Below, in pieces: positions 34,980 through 43,534 of a stretch of DNA of 64,000 nucleotides. Both the position numbers and the translations under genes were made by a program. Below the pieces are notes generated by a model, which was not told the DNA's origin, did not search any database, and saw only the letters and a program-made list of their open reading frames with translations. Source of the DNA: Streptomyces sp. RKND-216 (GTDB taxonomy: Bacteria; Actinomycetota; Actinomycetes; Streptomycetales; Streptomycetaceae); assembly GCF_004795255.1 (NCBI RefSeq), contig NZ_SSBQ01000002.1:5490001-5554000 (forward strand). The letters are read 5' to 3'. Within the stretch, counting starts at the first letter, position 1, and each line of letters begins with the position of its first letter.

Positions 34980-36283
34980 CCGCACTGCGGAACCTCTACG
35001 CCGACCTCCCCGACGGGCCGGACGACCGCCCGCTCGCCCTCGACCCTGTCGCGCAGGCCGTCGCCGACATCGCCGCCGGCCGCCCGGTGGTCGTCGTCGA
35101 CGACGAGGACCGGGAGAACGAGGGCGACCTGATCGTCGCCGCCGAGACGATCACCCCCGAGATCGTCGCCTTCATGATGAGCGAGTGCCGCGGCCTGATC
35201 TGCACGCCCATGGAGGAGACCGACCTCGACCGGCTCGCCATGCCGCAGATGGTGGCCCACAACACCGAGTCCATGGGCACCGCCTTCACCGTGTCCGTGG
35301 ACGCCGACCCCGGCCACGGCGTCACCACCGGCATCTCCGCCGCCGACCGCGCCGCCACCATCCGGCTGCTCGCCGACCCCGGCGCCGCGGCCGGTGACTT
35401 CGTCCGGCCCGGGCACGTCTTCCCGCTGCGCGCCAAGCCCGGCGGCGTCCTCGCCCGCGCCGGGCACACCGAGGCCGGCGTCGACCTGGCCCGCCTCGCC
35501 GGGTTGCGGCCCGCCGCGGCGATCGTCGAGATCGCGGGCGAGGACGGCGCGATGCTCCGCCTCCCCGAACTCGTGCCGTTCGCCCGCAAGCACGGACTGT
35601 CCATCATCTCCATCGAGGCCCTCATCGCCCACCGTCGGGCCCAGGAGCCCACCGTGCGGCGGGAGGCCACCACGCGCCTGCCCACCCGCTACGGGGACTT
35701 CCACGCCCACGGCTACCGCTCCACCGCCGACGGCGTCGAGCACATCGCCCTGGTCGCGGGGGACCCGGCCGCCCTCGGCGGCCAGGACGTGCTGGTGCGC
35801 GTCCACTCCGAATGCCTCACCGGCGACGTCTTCGGGTCCCAGCGCTGCGACTGCGGCCCGCAGCTCCAGGCGTCCCTGGACCGGGTCCAGGCGGAGGGGC
35901 GCGGCGTCGTGCTGTACCTGCGCGGCCACGAGGGCCGCGGCATCGGCCTGATGTCCAAGCTGCGCGCCTACGAACTGCAGGAACGCGGCCGCGACACCCT
36001 GGACGCCAACCTGGAACTCGGCCTGCCCGCAGACGCCCGCGACTACGGGGCGGCCGCGCAGATCCTCTCCGACCTCGGCGTACGCTCCCTGCGGCTGATG
36101 ACCAACAACCCGGAGAAGACCGCCGCCATGGTCGCGCACGGCCTCCGCGTCACCGGACGCGAACCCATGGCCGTCATCGCCGGCGAACACAACATCCGCT
36201 ACCTGCGCACCAAGCGTGACCGGATGGGACACGAACTGCCCTGGCTGGACGCCGAGCCGGTCTCCGCCTGCGGCAATCAGTGA
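34976..36283 (+). CDS. ribBA: Bifunctional DHBP synthase / GTP cyclohydrolase II
   Basis: The 435-residue fusion feeds both branches of riboflavin synthesis. The N-terminal half (residues 1-220) has the DHBP synthase motif [11 protein letters not shown] and [13 protein letters not shown]. The C-terminal half is GTP cyclohydrolase II with zinc cysteines in [19 protein letters not shown] and arginine in [14 protein letters not shown]. Its ATG overlaps the ribM stop by 4 nt. A 106-nt gap with a tandem repeat separates it from ribH. Confidence 0.97.
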   Translation: MTALRNLYADLPDGPDDRPLALDPVAQAVADIAAGRPVVVVDDEDRENEGDLIVAAETITPEIVAFMMSECRGLICTPMEETDLDRLAMPQMVAHNTESMGTAFTVSVDADPGHGVTTGISAADRAATIRLLADPGAAAGDFVRPGHVFPLRAKPGGVLARAGHTEAGVDLARLAGLRPAAAIVEIAGEDGAMLRLPELVPFARKHGLSIISIEALIAHRRAQEPTVRREATTRLPTRYGDFHAHGYRSTADGVEHIALVAGDPAALGGQDVLVRVHSECLTGDVFGSQRCDCGPQLQASLDRVQAEGRGVVLYLRGHEGRGIGLMSKLRAYELQERGRDTLDANLELGLPADARDYGAAAQILSDLGVRSLRLMTNNPEKTAAMVAHGLRVTGREPMAVIAGEHNIRYLRTKRDRMGHELPWLDAEPVSACGNQ

Positions 36284-36323
36284 CTCGGCCGTCCCCGGCC
36301 GCCGCCCCCCGGACCGGCCCCGC

Positions 36324-36357
36324 CGACCGTTCCCACACCCCGACCGTCCCCACACCC
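36324..36357 (+). repeat. 17-nt tandem repeat upstream of ribH
   Basis: 36324-36340 and 36341-36357 are identical except for one base (CGACCGTTCCCACACCC versus CGACCGTCCCCACACCC). Two closer copies of the same motif may continue with CGAC at 36359. Confidence 0.75.
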
Positions 36358-36389
36358 CGACGAGACAGCAGCGAAGACCAGGAGAGAAC

Positions 36390-36875
36390 GTGAGCGGCAA
36401 GGGCGCACCCGAACTGACCGTCAGGAACTGCGGCGACCTCCGCGTCGCCGTGATCGCGGCGCAGTGGCACGAGAAGATCATGGACGGCCTGGTCGACGGA
36501 GCCCTGCGGGCCCTGCGTGAACTCGGCATCGACGAACCCACCCTGCTGCGCGTCCCCGGCAGCTTCGAACTGCCCGTCGTCGCCAAGGTGCTGGCCGGCC
36601 GCGGGTACGACGCCGTCGTCGCCCTCGGCGTCGTCGTCCGCGGCGGCACCCCGCACTTCGACTACGTGTGCCAGGGCGTCACCCACGGCCTCACCCAGGT
36701 TTCCGTGGACACCGGCGTCCCCGTCGGCTTCGGCGTGCTCACCTGCGACACCGAGGAGCAGGCCCTGGACCGGGCCGGTCTGCCCGGTTCGACCGAGGAC
36801 AAGGGCCACGAGGCCGTCACCGCCGCCGTCGCCACCGCCACCACCCTGCGCACCGTCGCCGAACCCTGGCGCTGA
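36390..36875 (+). CDS. ribH: 6,7-dimethyl-8-ribityllumazine synthase
   Basis: The 161-residue protein condenses DHBP with the ribitylaminopyrimidine and forms the icosahedral lumazine synthase shell in many bacteria. Catalytic His lies in [31 protein letters not shown] is the substrate-binding strand. The GTG start has AGGAGA upstream. It ends the riboflavin operon, 78 nt before hisE. Confidence 0.97.
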   Translation: MSGKGAPELTVRNCGDLRVAVIAAQWHEKIMDGLVDGALRALRELGIDEPTLLRVPGSFELPVVAKVLAGRGYDAVVALGVVVRGGTPHFDYVCQGVTHGLTQVSVDTGVPVGFGVLTCDTEEQALDRAGLPGSTEDKGHEAVTAAVATATTLRTVAEPWR

Positions 36876-36952
36876 CCGCTCCGCTGGGACACCGCCCACA
36901 TCGCGGAACCCGGCGCAGGCCACGCACCGCGACCACGTAGGGTGAGAGCACC

Positions 36953-37225
36953 ATGGCGAACAAGACATTCGAGGAGCTCTTCACCGAGCTGCAGCAGAAG
37001 GCCGCCGACGGCGACCCGATCACCTCCCGCACCGCCGAACTGGTGAGCCAGGGCGTGCACGCGATCGGCAAGAAGGTCGTCGAGGAGGCCGCCGAGGTGT
37101 GGATGGCCGCCGAGTACGAGGGCGAGGACCGCACCGCCGAGGAGATCTCCCAGCTCCTCTACCACCTGCAGGTCATGATGATCGCCCGCGGCGTCACCCT
37201 CGACGACGTATACGCTCACCTGTGA
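36953..37225 (+). CDS. hisE: Phosphoribosyl-ATP pyrophosphohydrolase
   Basis: The 90-residue all-helical MazG-like protein removes pyrophosphate from phosphoribosyl-ATP, step two of histidine synthesis. The metal-binding EExxE-type helix is [20 protein letters not shown]. The ATG follows GGGTGAG. hisG follows after 67 nt, the compact hisE-hisG arrangement common in actinobacteria. Confidence 0.96.
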   Translation: MANKTFEELFTELQQKAADGDPITSRTAELVSQGVHAIGKKVVEEAAEVWMAAEYEGEDRTAEEISQLLYHLQVMMIARGVTLDDVYAHL

Positions 37226-37292
37226 GCGCGTCCCCGCACCACCGGTGAACGCCCGCACCACCCGCACACCACCACGTGAAGGAAGCCCGTTC

Positions 37293-38156
37293 ATGCTGCG
37301 CATCGCCGTCCCCAACAAAGGTTCACTCGCCGAGCCTGCGTCGGAGATGCTTCATGAGGCGGGCTACCGGCAGCGCAGGGACCGCCGGGAACTCGTGCTC
37401 GTCGACAACGACAACGAGGTCGAGTTCTTCTTCCTCCGCCCCCGCGACATCGCCGTCTACGTGGGTTCCGGGAAGCTGGACATCGGCATCACCGGCCGCG
37501 ACCTGCTGCTGGATTCCGGCTCCGAGGCCGAGGAGATCATGCAGCTCGGCTTCGCCGGCTCCACCTTCCGCTACGCCACCCGCCCCGGCACCGCCAAGGA
37601 CGTCCGCGACTTCGGCGGCATGACGGTGGCCACCTCCTTCGCCGGGCTGGTCACCCGCCACCTCGCCGACAACGACGTGGACGCCTCCGTCGTCCGTCTC
37701 GACGGCGCCGTGGAGACGGCCATCCAGCTCGGTGTCGCCGAGATCATCGCCGATGTCGTGGAGACCGGCACCACCCTCCGCAACGCCGGCCTGGAGATCA
37801 TCAGCGAGCCCATCCTGCACTCGGAGGCCGTCGTCATCCGGCGCGCCGGGGAGACCGCCGAGGACCCGGCCCGCGAGGACCCCAAGGTCGCTCAGTTCCT
37901 GCGCCGCATGCAGGGCGTCCTCGTCGCCCGCCGCTACGTGATGATGGACTACGACATCCGCGCCGAACGGCTGGAAGAGGCCGTTGCCCTCACCCCCGGA
38001 CTGGAGTCGCCGACCGTCTCCCCGTTGCACGACCAGGGCTGGGTCGCCGTCCGCTCCATGGTGCGCACCGAGGAGGCCCAGCGGATCATGGACGACCTGT
38101 ACGAGCTCGGCGCCCGCGCCATCCTGACCACCGGCATCCACGCCTGCCGCATCTGA
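37293..38156 (+). CDS. hisG: ATP phosphoribosyltransferase, long form
   Basis: The 287-residue enzyme starts histidine synthesis by joining ATP and PRPP. It begins MLRIAVPNKGSLAEPASEML; the PRPP-binding segment is EIIADVVETGTTLRNAGL (about residues 150-168). The C-terminal region (about residues 210-287) is the allosteric ACT-like domain that senses histidine, so no HisZ is needed. ATG 37293 follows GAAGGAAG; the frame is open a little further upstream without a site. Confidence 0.96.
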   Translation: MLRIAVPNKGSLAEPASEMLHEAGYRQRRDRRELVLVDNDNEVEFFFLRPRDIAVYVGSGKLDIGITGRDLLLDSGSEAEEIMQLGFAGSTFRYATRPGTAKDVRDFGGMTVATSFAGLVTRHLADNDVDASVVRLDGAVETAIQLGVAEIIADVVETGTTLRNAGLEIISEPILHSEAVVIRRAGETAEDPAREDPKVAQFLRRMQGVLVARRYVMMDYDIRAERLEEAVALTPGLESPTVSPLHDQGWVAVRSMVRTEEAQRIMDDLYELGARAILTTGIHACRI

Positions 38157-38157
38157 C

Positions 38158-38187
38158 CCCCCGTGCGCCCCGCGGGGCGCACGGGGG
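38158..38187 (+). terminator. Terminator after hisG
   Basis: A perfect 14-bp stem (38158-38171 with 38174-38187) around a 2-nt loop starts 2 nt after the hisG stop. Some read-through into the next small gene is possible. Confidence 0.85.
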
Positions 38188-38241
38188 ACCGGCACGCAGG
38201 ACCAGAAGGATCTCCCGAGAGAACCAAGGAACGGACCGCAC

Positions 38242-38703
38242 GTGACCCCGCCGCCCCCGCTCCCCGTCACCTTCCGTCCCACCCGGACCCGGATCGTCCT
38301 TCTCGGGTCCGGGGTGCTGGCGTTCACCGCCATCGCCGTCATCGCGATGGTCCTCGACACTCTCGACACGGCCGAACGTCTCAGCTTCGTGTTCGTCGCC
38401 GCTCTTTTCCTCGGCGTCCTGGCGCTCCTCAGCCGCCCCCACGTCACCGCCACCGAGGACGGCCTCACCGTCGTCAACCTCACCACCACCCGGCAGCTGG
38501 AGTGGGCCGAGGTGCTCCGCGTCAACCTCCGGCCCGGCGACCCGTGGGTGCGCCTGGACCTCTCCGACGGCACCAGCCTTCCCGCCATGGGCATCCAGCC
38601 CGGCATCGCCCGCGAGCAGGCGATCGCCGACGCCCGCGCCCTGCGCGCCCTCACGGAGAGCCACGGCACCGGCGACGGCACGGGCGGCTCGGCAGCGCGC
38701 TGA
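38242..38703 (+). CDS. Small PH-domain membrane protein
   Basis: The 153-residue protein has two membrane helices (about residues 18-38, IVLLGSGVLAFTAIAVIAMV, and 48-63, FVFVAALFLGVLALL) and then a PH-like domain (VTATEDGLTVVNLTTTRQLEWAEVLRV, split over strands). This matches DUF/PH-domain proteins encoded after hisG in Streptomyces and mycobacteria. A GTG start is used. Its role is unknown. It resembles the pyr-operon membrane protein in overall idea (helix plus PH-like) but not clearly in sequence. Confidence 0.85.
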   Translation: MTPPPPLPVTFRPTRTRIVLLGSGVLAFTAIAVIAMVLDTLDTAERLSFVFVAALFLGVLALLSRPHVTATEDGLTVVNLTTTRQLEWAEVLRVNLRPGDPWVRLDLSDGTSLPAMGIQPGIAREQAIADARALRALTESHGTGDGTGGSAAR

Positions 38704-38754
38704 ACGCCGGCCCGGCAACGTCCGCCCAGCAACGTCCGGCCCAGCGAAGCCGGT

Positions 38755-40725
38755 TCACCCCTGACGGTCACCCGGAAGCGGACCCTCCGGGCCCCGCCCC
38801 GACAGCACCTCGCCGTACGCCTGCATCAGATCCGGCAGCCGGAGCGTCGCCAGGTCGTCCCGCGTGGGTGTGCCCGCGTAGCCGGACAGCCGCAGATCGC
38901 GGTACGCGCAGCTCTTCTCGTACAGCGTCCGAAGGAACCGCCCGTTGCCCAGCTCGTCGATCCAGCCCTGGTCCACCACGTGTCCGCCGATGCTGCGCAG
39001 CTCCTCCAGCGCCTCGGCGTCCCACGCGTCGCCGTTCTCGGCCGCCAGCACCTCCCCGATGGCCGTCAGCTCCAGTGGCCGGTAGCTGGGGAAGTCCACC
39101 CGCGTGGTGAAACGGGATCCCAGCCCCGGGTTGGCCGCCAGCAGCCGGTCCATGCCCTCCGGGTAGCCGGCCAGGATCACCACCAGCCGGTCCCGGTTGT
39201 CCTCAGCCCGCTTCAGTAGCACCTGAAGCGCCTCGTCGCCGTACGCGTCGCCCTTGCTGTAGCCGCTGCCGGCCAGCGCGTACGCCTCGTCGACGAACAG
39301 CACCCCGCCCAGCGCCGAATCGATCAGCTCGTTCGCCTTCACCGCCGTCTGCCCGAGGAACTCCCCGACCAGGTCGGAGCGCTGAGCCTCCACCAGATGG
39401 TCGCCGCCCAGCAGCCCCAGCGCGTAGAACGCCCGCCCGAGTATCCGCGCCACGGTCGTCTTCCCCGTCCCCGACGGCCCCGAGAAGATGAAGTGCCGCT
39501 TCGGAGGCTGCACCGGCATGCCCTGCCGGGCACGCAGCCGAGCCATCCGCAGCTGCGCCGACAGCGCCCGCACCTGCCGCTTGACGGGCTCCAGCCCGAC
39601 CATCCGCTCCAGTTCCTCCAGCGCCTGCGCCAGCAGCACCGGGTCCGCCGGGCCCACCGGCCCCTGCCCGCCGCCATCGGCGGTCCGCGCTGCCGCCCGC
39701 TCCCGCACCCAGTCACCGTCCACCCGCACAGGCTCGGCGGGATCACCCGAATCCTCCAGCCGCAGCGCGTCCGCACCGGGGTCGTACTCCGGACCCCCGT
39801 CCGGGACGCCCAGCCCGCCGGGGAACCCCGGCAGGCCGGTGACCCCGTCCGCCCCGAAACGGTCCGGACCGTCCAGGCCACCGCCCGGGCCACCTCCGCT
39901 CAGGCTCACCGCCGTGGCCAGCCCCACGCCGTCCCCCAGCCCGTCTCCCTCCGCGATGGTCGTCAGCCGGGCCGCGGTGTCCATGAACGTCGGATCGACC
40001 CGGTGCACCGCCCGGTACAGCGGCAGCGCCGCCGCGGTCCGCCCGGTCCCCTCCCGCGCACGCGCCAGCCAGTACCGCAGCTCCTTGCGCTGCGGCTGCT
40101 CGCTGCGGCACCGCATCAGCGCGGCCGCCAGCAGCGGCTCCGCCTGCGCGTACATCTCCAGCCGCACTCGCGCCATCCCCGCGAACAACCCGGCCTCAAT
40201 GCCCAGCAGCACGTCCTGCACCAGTGGTTCGGTGTGCCGCACCAGGCGGTCCCAGTCCTTCGCCAGGTACGCCCGGCAGGCGTGCAGAAAGCGTGCCTGT
40301 GCGTCCGTCTCCACCGGCGGACACTCCGCCAGCGCCCGGTCGAGTTCCGCGACGTGCCGGCCGTCCAGCCAGTGGGAGGCGTGCGCCAGTAACAGATCGC
40401 GCCGCGTCTCCAGCACTGGCTGCACCCACCAGCCCAGCCAGTACCAGGAATTGAGCTGGCGGCGGTGCCGGGACCGCTGCTCCCCGAACCGCTCCCGGTG
40501 GTGGTACATGCGCAGCAGCGCCGTCGTGGTGTCGGCGCGCAGTGCGTGCAGCCCCAGCCAGCCGTCCGCCATGCCCGGGTCCAGCCGCACCGCGGCCCGG
40601 AACTCCTCCTCGGCCTGCGCGTACGCGCCCATGGTGTAGGCGTCGACACCCCGCAGCCATGCGAGGTCGGCAGGCGCGCCGGGCCCCGGGAGGCCCCGGC
40701 CGCCGAAACCCGTCACATCCCCCAC
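38755..40725 (-). CDS. AAA+ ATPase with TPR-like N-terminal domain (EccA/CbbX-like)
   Basis: The protein (656 residues) has a helical TPR-like N-terminal region (about residues 20-270: AYAQAEEEFRAAVRLDPGMA, PLLAAALMRC), a Gly/Pro-rich linker (about 290-365) and a C-terminal AAA+ module. Walker A is FSGPSGTGKTTVARIL with K422; Walker B is GGVLFVDEAYAL; an arginine finger follows in SRFTTRVDFPSY. The architecture matches EccA of type VII secretion, where the TPR part binds substrates. No eccB, eccC, eccD, esx, PE or PPE gene is nearby. GTG 40725 has GGAGG 5 nt upstream; GTG 40737 is an alternative. Confidence 0.9.
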   Translation of the reverse strand: MGDVTGFGGRGLPGPGAPADLAWLRGVDAYTMGAYAQAEEEFRAAVRLDPGMADGWLGLHALRADTTTALLRMYHHRERFGEQRSRHRRQLNSWYWLGWWVQPVLETRRDLLLAHASHWLDGRHVAELDRALAECPPVETDAQARFLHACRAYLAKDWDRLVRHTEPLVQDVLLGIEAGLFAGMARVRLEMYAQAEPLLAAALMRCRSEQPQRKELRYWLARAREGTGRTAAALPLYRAVHRVDPTFMDTAARLTTIAEGDGLGDGVGLATAVSLSGGGPGGGLDGPDRFGADGVTGLPGFPGGLGVPDGGPEYDPGADALRLEDSGDPAEPVRVDGDWVRERAAARTADGGGQGPVGPADPVLLAQALEELERMVGLEPVKRQVRALSAQLRMARLRARQGMPVQPPKRHFIFSGPSGTGKTTVARILGRAFYALGLLGGDHLVEAQRSDLVGEFLGQTAVKANELIDSALGGVLFVDEAYALAGSGYSKGDAYGDEALQVLLKRAEDNRDRLVVILAGYPEGMDRLLAANPGLGSRFTTRVDFPSYRPLELTAIGEVLAAENGDAWDAEALEELRSIGGHVVDQGWIDELGNGRFLRTLYEKSCAYRDLRLSGYAGTPTRDDLATLRLPDLMQAYGEVLSGRGPEGPLPGDRQG

Positions 40726-41095
40726 GAGAACCTCCACCCCCGTCCCTCGACGGCACACCGGCGGACACCGGCGCCGTTCGTGCGAACGGCCGCCTCCGCA
40801 CCGGGAGTTGTGGCCGTACCCGAGAGGATTACCCGCATTTCCACGCCGTTGTGCATCGTTCCTTCGCGGATTTCCCCACACTCGAACAGCGCGAGCCGTC
40901 CCGCAGCGGCCTCCAGGCGCCGCACACCGCCAGGGTGGGGTGACGGAAAGTGATCGGCGGGGAGGTGGGGGCACACGCGGAGACGCGCTCCGGACAGGAC
41001 GAAGCCCCCGGTCACGGGGGAACAACCGGGGGCTTCGCGTCGGGGGCGGCCGGACCGGCCGCGTACCGGAAACGTAATTCCTGCGCAGCGCCCGG
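40726..41095. other. Gene-free 370-nt gap
   Basis: It contains an 18-nt palindrome GCCGTTCGTGCGAACGGC (40773-40790, 8-bp arms, 2-nt spacer) about 50 nt upstream of the AAA+ start, and a terminator hairpin at 41000-41037. Apart from these I see no coding or RNA gene. Confidence 0.7.
41000..41037. terminator. Terminator downstream of the kinase gene
   Basis: Arms 41000-41012 and 41025-41037 form a perfect 13-bp stem (CGAAGCCCCCGGT with its complement), loop 12 nt. It ends the minus-strand kinase transcript. Confidence 0.85.
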
Positions 41096-41767
41096 TCAAG
41101 CCTGCCCGGGGCCGCCGCGAGGTCCGCGTACTGCGGCTTTGCTCGCGCCCTCACCCACCGTGACGCCCCGTAGCGCACGAGGCTGCCCAGCCGGTCCCGG
41201 CAGCACCTGGTATCCCCCCGGGCTCTCCCGCACCAGAACATGGGCAAAGACGTGCGACGGGTCGCTCGCGAAGTGGGACCGCTCCGCAGCCGTCCAGTCG
41301 TCCCAGAATCCGGACAGCGCCTCCCCGTCGCGGCGGCGTCCCCGGGCCCACGCCTGCAGTTCCGGCATGTCCGTCCACACCAGACACGCCAGCTGCGGCC
41401 GCAGCTCCCGCCGTCCGGCACCCACACCCTCCAGCAGCACGACCTCCTCCGGCGCCGCCTCTGCCGTCCCCGCGAACTCCCGTCGCTCCCAGTCGTACAC
41501 GTCCATGCGCGCGGTCTCCCCTCGAGAGAAGGGCGCCGTCACCTGCGCGCTGAGCCTGTCCACCCACTCGAACAGAGCCGCATGACTGGCGAGGTCGTCC
41601 ACATGCACGACCGGTGCTCCGCCCAGCGCCGCGGCGAGCCGCCCGCTCAGCGTCGACTTTCCCGACCCGGCGTGCCCGTCCACCGCTACCAGCCGCACCG
41701 GACCGCACGACGGAGGCAGCGCCCGCAGCCACCCGGCCAGCTCCCGCAGGTCTCCCTCGGCATCCAT
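41096..41767 (-). CDS. Uridine kinase-like P-loop NTPase
   Basis: This 223-residue protein has Walker A at about residue 29 (VAVDGHAGSGKSTLSGRL), a DD pair (HVDDLASH) at the phosphate-acceptor position and EEVVLLEGVGAGRREL, typical of uridine-kinase/phosphoribulokinase relatives. The exact substrate cannot be read. It is monocistronic, followed by the terminator at 41000-41037, and divergent from the C39-like gene. It may be a broad nucleoside kinase; the lack of the full PRK C-terminal domain argues against phosphoribulokinase. Confidence 0.86.
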   Translation of the reverse strand: MDAEGDLRELAGWLRALPPSCGPVRLVAVDGHAGSGKSTLSGRLAAALGGAPVVHVDDLASHAALFEWVDRLSAQVTAPFSRGETARMDVYDWERREFAGTAEAAPEEVVLLEGVGAGRRELRPQLACLVWTDMPELQAWARGRRRDGEALSGFWDDWTAAERSHFASDPSHVFAHVLVRESPGGYQVLPGPAGQPRALRGVTVGEGASKAAVRGPRGGPGQA

Positions 41768-41966
41768 GCCGCCAGACTAGACGTCCGCCACGCCGCCGCG
41801 ACGAGGTGCAGGGGGAACGCCACCGCCACCGGTCGGCCCAATGATTCTTCCCCCTACCGGCGTGCGGCACAGGCGAATGCCTGGCAGGAACGGGCCTGGT
41901 CCGGCGATAGTTGGTCGCGCGTGCTCATCCGCCGCCATCGCAGCGACCTACTGGGGGTCCCCGCCC

Positions 41967-43358
41967 ATGCACAGCAGACCAGCCACCCGCCGTACCGTGC
42001 TCACGGCGGCGGCCGTCGCCGCCGCGGCTGCGAGCGCACCTGCCGCCTTCGCCACTGGCGCCCCGGCCCACACCCCCACCGCCACCGGCGCCCACCCGCG
42101 CGCCCGTAGGGAAGACGACCTCATCGACTACCACGCCTGGACCTCCCACCGGGACTTCCGCCGCGGCGACTGCTCCGGCACCCGCCCGCTTCCCGGCGCC
42201 CGGCCCGGACTCGTCCTCGCCAACCCGGCCGGCACCGTGGACTACACCGACCCGCACACCGGCCGTACCGCCGCCTGGGAGTACGCCACCTGGACCTCCC
42301 CCCTCCACACCCCGCGCGTCCCCGCCGGCGAGGTCATCGTCTCCTGGAACGCCGACACCCCCGGCGGCACGTGGGTGCGCACCGAACTCCAGGGAACCTA
42401 CTCAGACGGCGCCCGCACCCCCTGGTACACCATGGGGATCTGGACCGCCGGCGACGGCGACGACGTGCCACGCCGCACCTCGGTCGACGACCAGAGCGAC
42501 GGCAAGAGCGACATCTGGACCGACACCTTCTCCATCTCCGACCTCGGCAGCGGGCTGCGCCTCACCTCCTACAGGCTGCGCGCCACCCTCTACCGCGCCC
42601 CCGGCGGCGACGCCACGCCCACGGTGTGGCGCCTCGGCGCCATGGCCTCCGACGTGCCCGAACGCTTCGAGGTCCCCGCCACCCGCCCGGGCGTCGCACG
42701 TGGCGTCGAACTGGAGGTCCCGCGCTACTCGCAGAACATCCACGAAGGCCAGTACCCCCAGTACGACGGCGGGGGAGAGGCGTGGTGCAGCCCCACCTCC
42801 TCCCAGATGATCATCGAGTACTGGGGGCGGAAGCCCGCCGAGGAAGACCTGGCGTGGGTCGACCCCGACTACCAGGACCCGCAGGTCTGCCACGCCGCCC
42901 GCATGACCTACGACTACGCCTACGAGGGCTGCGGCAACTGGCCGTTCAACGCCGCGTACGCCGCGACGTACCGCCGGATGCAGGCCGTCGTCACCCGCTG
43001 CACCTCCTTGCACGACGCCGAACGCCTGATCGCCGCGGGCATCCCGCTGATCACCTCGCAGTCCTTCATCGAGGCCGAACTCGACGGCGCCGGCTACGGC
43101 ACCGCCGGCCACTTGATGACCATCGTCGGCTTCACCCAGAACGGCGACGTCATCGCGAACGACCCCGCCTCCTCCGACAACCCGTCGGTCCGCAACATCT
43201 ACAAGCGACGCCAGTTCGAGAACATCTGGCTGCGCACCAAGCGCTACAACGAGGAGGGCGAGGTCCGCAGCGGCACCGGCGGCGTCTGCTACGTCTACTT
43301 CCCGACCCGCCTCACCGGCAAGCAGCGCCGCGTCCTGCGCGACCTCGGCATCCGCTGA
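41967..43358 (+). CDS. Tat-exported peptidase C39-like protein
   Basis: The 463-residue protein begins MHSRPATRRTVLTAAAVAAA, a twin-arginine signal with a likely cleavage near AFATGA. The mature part has a beta-rich N-terminal region and a C39-like cysteine protease fold: nucleophile Cys in EAWCSPTSSQMIIEYWG and His in GTAGHLMTIVGFTQNGDVIANDP. Such secreted C39-like proteins are common in Streptomyces, with unknown substrates. The ATG follows a GGGGG site. The divergent spacer of about 200 nt holds no other gene. Confidence 0.9.
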   Translation: MHSRPATRRTVLTAAAVAAAAASAPAAFATGAPAHTPTATGAHPRARREDDLIDYHAWTSHRDFRRGDCSGTRPLPGARPGLVLANPAGTVDYTDPHTGRTAAWEYATWTSPLHTPRVPAGEVIVSWNADTPGGTWVRTELQGTYSDGARTPWYTMGIWTAGDGDDVPRRTSVDDQSDGKSDIWTDTFSISDLGSGLRLTSYRLRATLYRAPGGDATPTVWRLGAMASDVPERFEVPATRPGVARGVELEVPRYSQNIHEGQYPQYDGGGEAWCSPTSSQMIIEYWGRKPAEEDLAWVDPDYQDPQVCHAARMTYDYAYEGCGNWPFNAAYAATYRRMQAVVTRCTSLHDAERLIAAGIPLITSQSFIEAELDGAGYGTAGHLMTIVGFTQNGDVIANDPASSDNPSVRNIYKRRQFENIWLRTKRYNEEGEVRSGTGGVCYVYFPTRLTGKQRRVLRDLGIR

Positions 43359-43534
43359 CCAGTCCGCCGGCCGGGCGCACAGGCTGCAACCGCCCTGCCA
43401 CCGGCCGGCGGACGACATGGCGCGGAGCGGCGCCGGGAAGGGGAGGCCGGAACGCAGCGGCAGCGTGTGTCCCGAATGCTCCCCCTGGGAGGAAACCGGG
43501 GGCGACCACCGCCACGGTGGCGTCCGGCGGTCGT

